Of a DNA stretch of 64,000 bases, positions 58,835 through 64,000 are shown piece by piece; the first letter of the stretch is position 1; every line of letters begins with the position of its first letter. Both the position numbers and the translations under genes were made by a program. The DNA is from Colletotrichum lupini (taxonomy: Eukaryota > Ascomycota > Sordariomycetes > Glomerellales > Glomerellaceae): NCBI RefSeq assembly GCF_023278565.1, contig NC_064679.1:868001-932000 (forward strand). Direction: 5' to 3'. The notes beneath the pieces are model-generated. The model saw only the letters and a list, made by a program, of their open reading frames with translations. It was not told where the DNA came from and did not search any database.

Positions 58835-58847
58835 AAGGGGGGAGGAA
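58835..58847 (+). other. Polypurine tract of element C
   Basis: AAGGGGGGAGGAA lies directly upstream of the right LTR, the expected place for the plus-strand primer of reverse transcription. It survived RIP because it has no CpA or TpG. Confidence 0.85.
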
Positions 58848-58848
58848 T

Positions 58849-59038
58849 TATAATAAATTCGGGATATAGTTAGTAATAAGACGTTAATAACTTAGTAATT
58901 AGTATATAGATCGTATTATAAAAGAACTTTTTAAAAAATAAAGCCCTTATAAAGGACTTTATAAGCTTTAGTTTTATAATATACTTATACTTATATTATA
59001 ACCTCGCTAGTTAAGTACTTATAGCCTAATCTCTTATA
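58849..59038. repeat. Right LTR of element C
   Basis: 190-bp LTR collinear with 43514-43703, followed by the AAGAA target duplication and the resumption of element B at the ATACCGC word that continues element A's sequence. Confidence 0.88.
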
Positions 59039-60201
59039 AAGAAATACCGCTTTTTAATAATAATAGAATTATTTATTATATTCTCTTTACTAAGCTCTTT
59101 TTTATAATAAGATTTAATAAAATTAAAAATAGCTATATTTAATAACTAGAGAATATAAGAAGTATATAGTAATAAAAATAATAAGTAGACGTTATTTTTA
59201 TAGTACTCTTATATAAATTCTATTATTATATAATTCTTATAGTTATTTAGTCTTAATAATTAAAGCTAGTTTAGCTTACTAAGCCCTTTAATAGAGGGGG
59301 TCTTAGTTTATAATAAGAATACTTTTTTTAACTAATAGAGGGTAGTCTCGTTAGTTATTTAGTTATTATTTATTATTATAAATTTCTAACTATTATAAGG
59401 GTTAAGTTAAAATAGAAACTATTATTATTATACTCTCTTTTTTTTATAAATAACTAGTAATTTAATAGATCTATTATTAATAAAGATATATTTAATAATT
59501 ATTATTTAGGTACGCAAACTAGGCTCTTTTTTTCATATTACTATAGCTTTTATTATACTTAAAACTAGCTTATTAGCTCCCTTACCCTCTATTATACTAG
59601 TCTTATTTATATTATACTTATTAGCCTATTTAATAGCACTAACTTTTAGTATATTAAATAATTTAAATTATAATTTAATTATATTAATAATAACTTTATT
59701 AATATATTACGAATTTATTAAACGACTTCTTTAGACTTTTATTAATAGACTTTTTTTTAAAAAAAGCGTTAATCTATCTCTTTTTAAATAGTTTAGTATC
59801 CCCCTAAAATATTAGAACTTATTTAGCGAGTTTTTTAATTTATTAATAAATTAATATAATACTTAAAGTATATTAAATTTAAACTTATTAAGCTAGCTAA
59901 TCTTTTTATTATAAAAGAAGCTTTTAAAGGTTTATAAATACTATTATTCTCGTTTAGTAACCTCTCTTATAATTCTAAAGTATTAACTTAAGAACCCCGA
60001 ATATAATCGAGGCTCTTTTAAAAAAAAGACCGTTTTTAATAGTATTAAGAGCTTATTAAACCTTATTTTTAATATATAGTACTATTAACTATAGATTAAT
60101 AAGTATATAAAAAAGAAATATATTTAGACGATTTTTATAATTATTATATTAAATTGAAAATCGTAAGTAGGGTTTTTAATCAGTAGTTAGGAAGGAAATT
60201 G

Positions 60202-60246
60202 GGGTGGGCCAAAAGGGGGGGTGGGCCAAAAGTGGGTGGTTTGACT
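60202..60246. repeat. Right TIR of element B
   Basis: Inverted copy of the left TIR, ending GGGTGGTTTGACT, then the TA target duplication at 60247-60248. Confidence 0.92.
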
Positions 60247-60248
60247 TA

Positions 60249-60745
60249 TTGGGAGATAGTAGACTTTTAGTCATCATTAAGTCGATTCAACTAGAGAGGG
60301 AAAAATCAGCGGCGGAGTGGTTAGTTGAGCTGATGATCTGGAAAGCTGAAGGGGTCGTTGCCGAGACCTGGCCCCTATCGGCCCATGTCAACTCAGGCTG
60401 AGGTGCCACTGCTACCGGCCTCGCCTCCAATTATGCGGGAAGGAAACTGAACCAAACGGCTTGCTATTGTATGGTGTATGGCTGCCACAACATGCGAGTC
60501 TCCAAGTCACTCGCACGACCTTCAGACAATGTATCGTAGACCTAATGCACTGACATTTCCAGATAATCAGAGTCACAATTACTCATGGCAGAAGAGGAAG
60601 GCCCACGGACGTTGCAGATAGTACTAAGTGAAGTAAGTCTCCCATTCTTTCAGATTCTATTCATCTGCGTTGCGCTGGTAATTCTACAATCAAAAAATTT
60701 AACCATCCCTTATACTGTCTATAGTCTCCCGTCTAGTGAGATCAT
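60249..60745. other. Intergenic region right of element B
   Basis: Normal-composition sequence resumes immediately after the TA duplication. This 497-bp stretch probably contains the former downstream flank of HET and the 3' UTR of the acyl-CoA oxidase gene. No gene is supported. Confidence 0.55.
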
Positions 60746-62845
60746 TTACAACTTGCTTCTCAGGTTCTTTCTCTCATCCTTCTTGAACAGCACCTTACTG
60801 TTGGGGTAGGGGTCAAACACGACGCTGTTGAGCGGGTTGTCCTCGCTGGCGCGCTTGAACATGTCCTCGTACACCTTGCCGTCATAGCGGCCCAAACTGC
60901 TGTCCAGGACCCAGTCGTCAAACTTCCAGGCATCGACCAGGCGGACTGCGTGAGGGCGGATCTCCTCCAGGAGGGTCATGACGGCCTTTGTCCTCGCCAG
61001 CGTGATCTGGCGGACAGTGACAGCCGCAGAGCTGTAGAACTCGCTGGCCTCCTGCTCGAGGGTGTTCAGAGCATACAGTCTGAAGAGCTTGTGCAGCAGG
61101 CCGACGGTGTCCTTGTCGAGCTGCTCGGTGGTAGCCTTATCGTTGAGAGCCTGGTGGAAGTTCTTGACGACCATGTACTGGGCGTGCGCGGTGCTGAGGC
61201 GCCAGAAGTCGACGAGAAGGCTGTTCCAGGACTGCTTGTCCTCGTCTCTGTGGCGGAGGGCCTCAAAGGTGAGGAAGGACACGCGCCAGGCAAAGGCAGC
61301 GACGAGGTCCTCGTCTGAGCCGAGGACATCGAAGGCTGCGCCGATGTCGCGGCGGCGGAGGAACTCGGAGAGAATACGAGTGGTGTCGTTGTTGCCGGCC
61401 TTGCCCTTGAGAACGGAGCGAGCGGACTTCAACAGGTAGCGGGATACTTGCTGGGTGAGCATGTAGTTGTCGCCCTCCCAGGTCAGGGTTGGCAGGTAGT
61501 CGGCGTACCAGGAACCGATACCGCTAAAGGAAGAGTATCCGTGGCCTCCGCAGGCGCGGCGGCAGATCTCGAGACCCTCACCAGCGACGGTTGAGCCGTA
61601 GGCCTTGAGGGCGCAGGAGGTGGCGTGGAGATCGGCGAGGAGGTCGGTGCCGGGGTTCAACTCCTCGGGGCCGGGGTTTCTGGTTCCGTCGCTGAGCTTG
61701 CCGACGTCGCCCTTCATGCGCTTCTGGTTCTCGTTGTAAAGGTTAATCATACCGCGACCGGTAAAGTGAAGGGCAAAGGTGGCTGCCAGGAGGGGGAGCA
61801 GACGAATCTGCACCATGGTGTAGTTGAGAACTTGGTTTTCACCAGGCTCACCCGCCGGCGCATCTCGGTCCTGGAACTGTCGGCGGACAGCGCAGTAGCG
61901 GGTGGCGATGGTGACACCCTTGGCCAGGACGGAGCCTGACTGCAGGACAATGTTGGATCGCACCCATGTGAGGGTTCCGTAGATGAGAGAGGGGTTCGCG
62001 GGACGGATGTACTTGCTCGTGTTCGGGTCGATGGACGAGAATCGGGCGAGCATGTGGTTGTGCGGGATCTTGACGTTGTTCAACAGCAAGAAGCCGTTGT
62101 CCATGGTGTTGTAGCCGAACTTGGGGCCGATATCGCCGACGTGGACGTTCGGGAGAGGCTCGTGAGTCTTCTTGTCGCGGATCGGCACGACGAAGGGGTG
62201 GGGGCCAATCTTCTTGCCGTTGAGGATCAGCTGGGCCATGACGACGGCATGGGTGGCCGTCTTGCCCAAGGAACCGATCCACCACTTCGAGGCCGTTAAG
62301 TGAGGCGAGTGCAGAACGAAGCTCTTATCAGACGGGTCCCACGTTGCCGTGGTCTCGAGGCCACGAACGTTGGAGCCGTGGCCAAGCTCGGTCTGGGCGT
62401 AACATCCGAGGATCTCGTAGTTCTCGGCGGGCTTGAGGAAGAGCTCGTGCTGCTCGGGAGTGCCCTGCTCGCGCAGCGTGACGAGGAACATACTGGCGTG
62501 GAGGCCATACGGTGTCGGCTCAGCAATCAGGTCGTTGGCAACGATGTAGTCTTGCTGAGACCAGTTGTGCTCCTTGGTCAACTGGAACAGTCTCTTGCCT
62601 CTCGCCAGCGCAGCCTCGATACGGGCATTTCGGCCGCGGAAGTAGTTCTGGGTCTTGTCAAAGACAGGCTCCTTCTTTAGGATGTTTAGTATCCTCTCGC
62701 TGCGCTCGAGAGCCTCATTTGTGAACATGAACGACGCGAGCTGGTCGACGTTGAGGTTGGACTTTGCGCGCTCCTGAGCGAGGAGCTCAGTGCCCTGGGG
62801 GCCAGATGGCTGGAGGGCCTTGACCCAATCCGGGGTATTCGGCAT
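60746..62845 (-). CDS. POX1: Peroxisomal acyl-CoA oxidase
   Basis: Flavoenzyme that catalyses the first step of peroxisomal beta-oxidation, oxidising acyl-CoA to trans-2-enoyl-CoA and passing electrons to oxygen to give hydrogen peroxide. A single exon encodes 699 residues, a standard length. The FAD/acyl-CoA core includes CYAQTELGHGSNVRGLETTA, then KWWIGSLGKTATHAVV, and PIRDKKTHEPLPNVHVGDIG. RRACGGHGYSSFSGI precedes the TWEGDNYMLTQQVSRYL segment, whose Glu near residue 456 is the catalytic base in the family. The protein ends in SKL, a canonical PTS1 peroxisome import signal. The start MPNTPDWVKALQPSGP fits the family N-terminus. Three CCTCGG words upstream suggest fatty-acid regulation. It is unaffected by the TE block 500 bp downstream. 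Confidence 0.96.
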   Translation of the reverse strand: MPNTPDWVKALQPSGPQGTELLAQERAKSNLNVDQLASFMFTNEALERSERILNILKKEPVFDKTQNYFRGRNARIEAALARGKRLFQLTKEHNWSQQDYIVANDLIAEPTPYGLHASMFLVTLREQGTPEQHELFLKPAENYEILGCYAQTELGHGSNVRGLETTATWDPSDKSFVLHSPHLTASKWWIGSLGKTATHAVVMAQLILNGKKIGPHPFVVPIRDKKTHEPLPNVHVGDIGPKFGYNTMDNGFLLLNNVKIPHNHMLARFSSIDPNTSKYIRPANPSLIYGTLTWVRSNIVLQSGSVLAKGVTIATRYCAVRRQFQDRDAPAGEPGENQVLNYTMVQIRLLPLLAATFALHFTGRGMINLYNENQKRMKGDVGKLSDGTRNPGPEELNPGTDLLADLHATSCALKAYGSTVAGEGLEICRRACGGHGYSSFSGIGSWYADYLPTLTWEGDNYMLTQQVSRYLLKSARSVLKGKAGNNDTTRILSEFLRRRDIGAAFDVLGSDEDLVAAFAWRVSFLTFEALRHRDEDKQSWNSLLVDFWRLSTAHAQYMVVKNFHQALNDKATTEQLDKDTVGLLHKLFRLYALNTLEQEASEFYSSAAVTVRQITLARTKAVMTLLEEIRPHAVRLVDAWKFDDWVLDSSLGRYDGKVYEDMFKRASEDNPLNSVVFDPYPNSKVLFKKDERKNLRSKL

Positions 62846-64000
62846 CGTGACTTTTGTGTGTGGGGATGATAAGCTGGGGTAAGTGAAGGGCTGGGGAAGT
62901 TTGTCTGGAGAAATGGAGGCTGCAGATGGGATTTTGTAGGATATGCTGTTCTTGAGTCGTGAGGTGTGCGCTGTCCAGATCTAATCTAATCGAGGTTTCG
63001 AGAGTTCCGACTCGGAGAGCAGCTATGATGCTTTGAAGGGCAGTGCCTCGGTAATTACTACATCTAGTTAGACTCTAGCTCTTGGTTCGCGTCGAAACTC
63101 CACAAAAAGGCTCTCTGGAAACCCCTTATTTCACCAGGTAGCCCACCAAAAGCCAAACATGTCTGCTCCCGATCATCGGACATGCTCGGCGCCGACTCCG
63201 ACTCCCGAGGGAGAGGGCACCCCTAGCCGATTTCCCTCGGTTGGTTTTCTCTAGTGCCGGGTGACCGCTTCTAGACCTCCGGGACACGCGGGGTTTAACT
63301 CATCTTACCATCCATCACTATTACGCGTGCCTTATGACACCAACCAGCTCATGGCCAAAAAGCATGGGAAGACAGTTGACGATTGGGGCAATTGTGAGAT
63401 CGCACATGTTAGTTTTCACTGGCTTTTCGTGATGAACTAAGCTACCTTTTTTCGGAGAAGAGTTTCGTCGACATTGCCAAGCGGGCGCAGTGAGCAACTC
63501 CATTCAACTACTAGAGCTCAATGCAACTTTGAGGCACACGTTCTACTTATCCTTCGACGGTCACAAACTTTATTTCTGATAGTTTATCTTTCACAAGCTA
63601 CTCCGTAGAAGCTCAGGAGAAGCTCTGTCAACCACAGAGGTCCCCCGCCGCCGGTCGCCACCTGGGAAAGATTCATTCCAAGTTCCTCAATCCCCTATTT
63701 AACTCCAATTACATCTCTTTCAGAGAGGCATTCCCCTATACGAGAAAAGAGTCTCGACCCGCAGATACTCGACCATCCCAACCGGATTTCATCCATGTCC
63801 GGGGCGCTTGGATGATGGATCCAGATAGTCGGATCTTGATCCCTGCCACAACAAATGATGCGTCATCCAGCACCAACACCTGACAGATCCACCAGACGCT
63901 TGGCGGGACCCAGCAACAACGAACATGTGAAATTGTCTGCTTGAGTCGTGCCATTGGGGATTTTCTTGGAATAGCTGTTTTCCTTGTGTTGACGCGGTTT
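62846..64000. other. Upstream region of acyl-CoA oxidase to window end
   Basis: This 1.15-kb stretch contains the promoter of the acyl-CoA oxidase gene. Beyond about 63,300 only short motif-free frames are present. Nothing else can be supported before the window ends. Confidence 0.5.
63046..63240. promoter_or_regulatory. Three CCTCGG (FarA/FarB-type) motifs upstream of acyl-CoA oxidase
   Basis: CCTCGG occurs at 63046-63051 and 63235-63240, and its reverse complement CCGAGG at 63205-63210, that is about 200, 360 and 390 bp before the acyl-CoA oxidase start. In Aspergillus nidulans this hexamer is the binding core of the zinc-cluster regulators FarA and FarB that induce fatty-acid utilisation genes. 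Occupancy here is inference. Confidence 0.6.

Larger units (their letters stand above)
43514..59038 (+). mobile_element. Element C: Ty3/gypsy retrotransposon (chromovirus-like), RIP-mutated
   Basis: LTR element inserted in B with a 5-bp target duplication (43509-43513 AAAAA, originally AAGAA as in element A; 59039-59043 AAGAA). LTRs are 190 bp. Without element D it is about 8.06 kb. Decayed plus-strand signals, in order: a CCHC-knuckle remnant near 44,970 (Y-N-K-I-G-Y-I), a protease-like stretch near 45,270, reverse transcriptase at about 45,930-46,500 (LRFYINYYRLNK, then KWILKIDIKD), RNase H to about 47,200, element D, integrase at about 55,430-55,850 (NNILVIIYYIIKFTKF), and a chromodomain-like tail at about 56,230-56,415. 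Stops interrupt every domain. A further 2.4 kb follows before the polypurine tract. Confidence 0.88.
42833..60246 (-). mobile_element. Element B: Fot1-like transposon split by nested retrotransposons
   Basis: A 17.4-kb span bounded by perfect 45-bp TIRs (AGTCAAACCACCCACTTTTG...) and TA duplications at 42831-42832 and 60247-60248. Its own sequence is 42833-43513 plus 59044-60246, about 1,884 bp, collinear with element A: 42,888-43,505 aligns with 39,840-40,460, and 59,044-60,190 with about 40,471-41,610. Most differences from A in the parts I aligned are transitions. The orientation is the same as A. The TIR contains an internal direct repeat (CTTTTGGCCCACC twice). The rest of the span is element C, inserted into the transposase region. 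Confidence 0.9.

Noticed and set aside
43000..60000. Search for a CRISPR-like array or an unknown repeat system in the AT-rich region
   Set aside because: The long repeats pair up as LTRs and TIRs; the only short tandem array (56,865-56,982) has no spacers and lies inside element C.
60583..60809. 74-codon plus-strand frame with hydrophobic segments next to the acyl-CoA oxidase end
   Set aside because: It overlaps the SKL-coding end of the oxidase on the opposite strand and has no support as a gene.

Overview
The window comes from a filamentous ascomycete (Pezizomycotina), most likely a Sordariomycete. The reasons are short spliceosomal introns (about 50-115 nt, GTRNGT donors, GCTAAC-type branch sites), a HET-domain incompatibility-type gene, a con-10-like conidiation gene, a Fot1/pogo-like transposon family, and about 20 kb of TE DNA with the signature of repeat-induced point mutation (RIP: almost no CpA/TpG, extreme TpA content, stops in every frame). 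Species cannot be assigned from sequence reading alone; a peroxisomal acyl-CoA oxidase gene argues against Neurospora.

Layout. 1-4324: glycogen debranching enzyme (minus, 3' end outside the window). 4325-11104: long gene-poor interval. 11105-12579: NAD-dependent glycerol-3-phosphate dehydrogenase. 13291-14622: gamma-glutamylcyclotransferase-like membrane protein (minus). 15992-18259: AT-hook plus chromodomain protein (minus). 19252-20139: Pam17 of the mitochondrial import motor. 20365-21924: Uba4/MOCS3 (minus), divergent from Slx9 (22247-22899). 24416-25137: con-10-like KGG-repeat protein. 28316-29702: NEDD8-specific protease. 30791-33792: coiled-coil/RRM-like protein (minus). 36037-37122: compact PIP5K-like protein (minus). 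38278-42666: HET-domain gene broken by a transposon. 60746-62845: peroxisomal acyl-CoA oxidase (minus). This is ordinary housekeeping and stress/metabolism content with no secondary-metabolite cluster.

The striking part is 39785-60246. Element A is a 1,888-bp TIR transposon (39785-41672, TA duplication) of Fot1/pogo type. It sits inside the HET gene, and removing it with one TA restores a single 833-codon frame. Only 166 bp past the HET stop lies element B (42833-60246), a relative with perfect 45-bp TIRs. B is interrupted by element C, an LTR retrotransposon (43514-59038, 190-bp LTRs, 5-bp target duplication) whose integrase seems to end in a chromodomain. C is itself interrupted by element D, a second Ty3/gypsy-type element (47210-54667, 551-bp LTRs, TTAAA duplication). 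This is a three-level nest beside a fourth element. All interiors are RIP-mutated, whereas the terminal ~70-100 bp of A and B, the HET exons and the 1.16-kb strip between A and B are not.

Gene models given as spliced CDS were assembled by eye from splice signals and frame continuity; the exon sums are multiples of three. No database or folding program was available.
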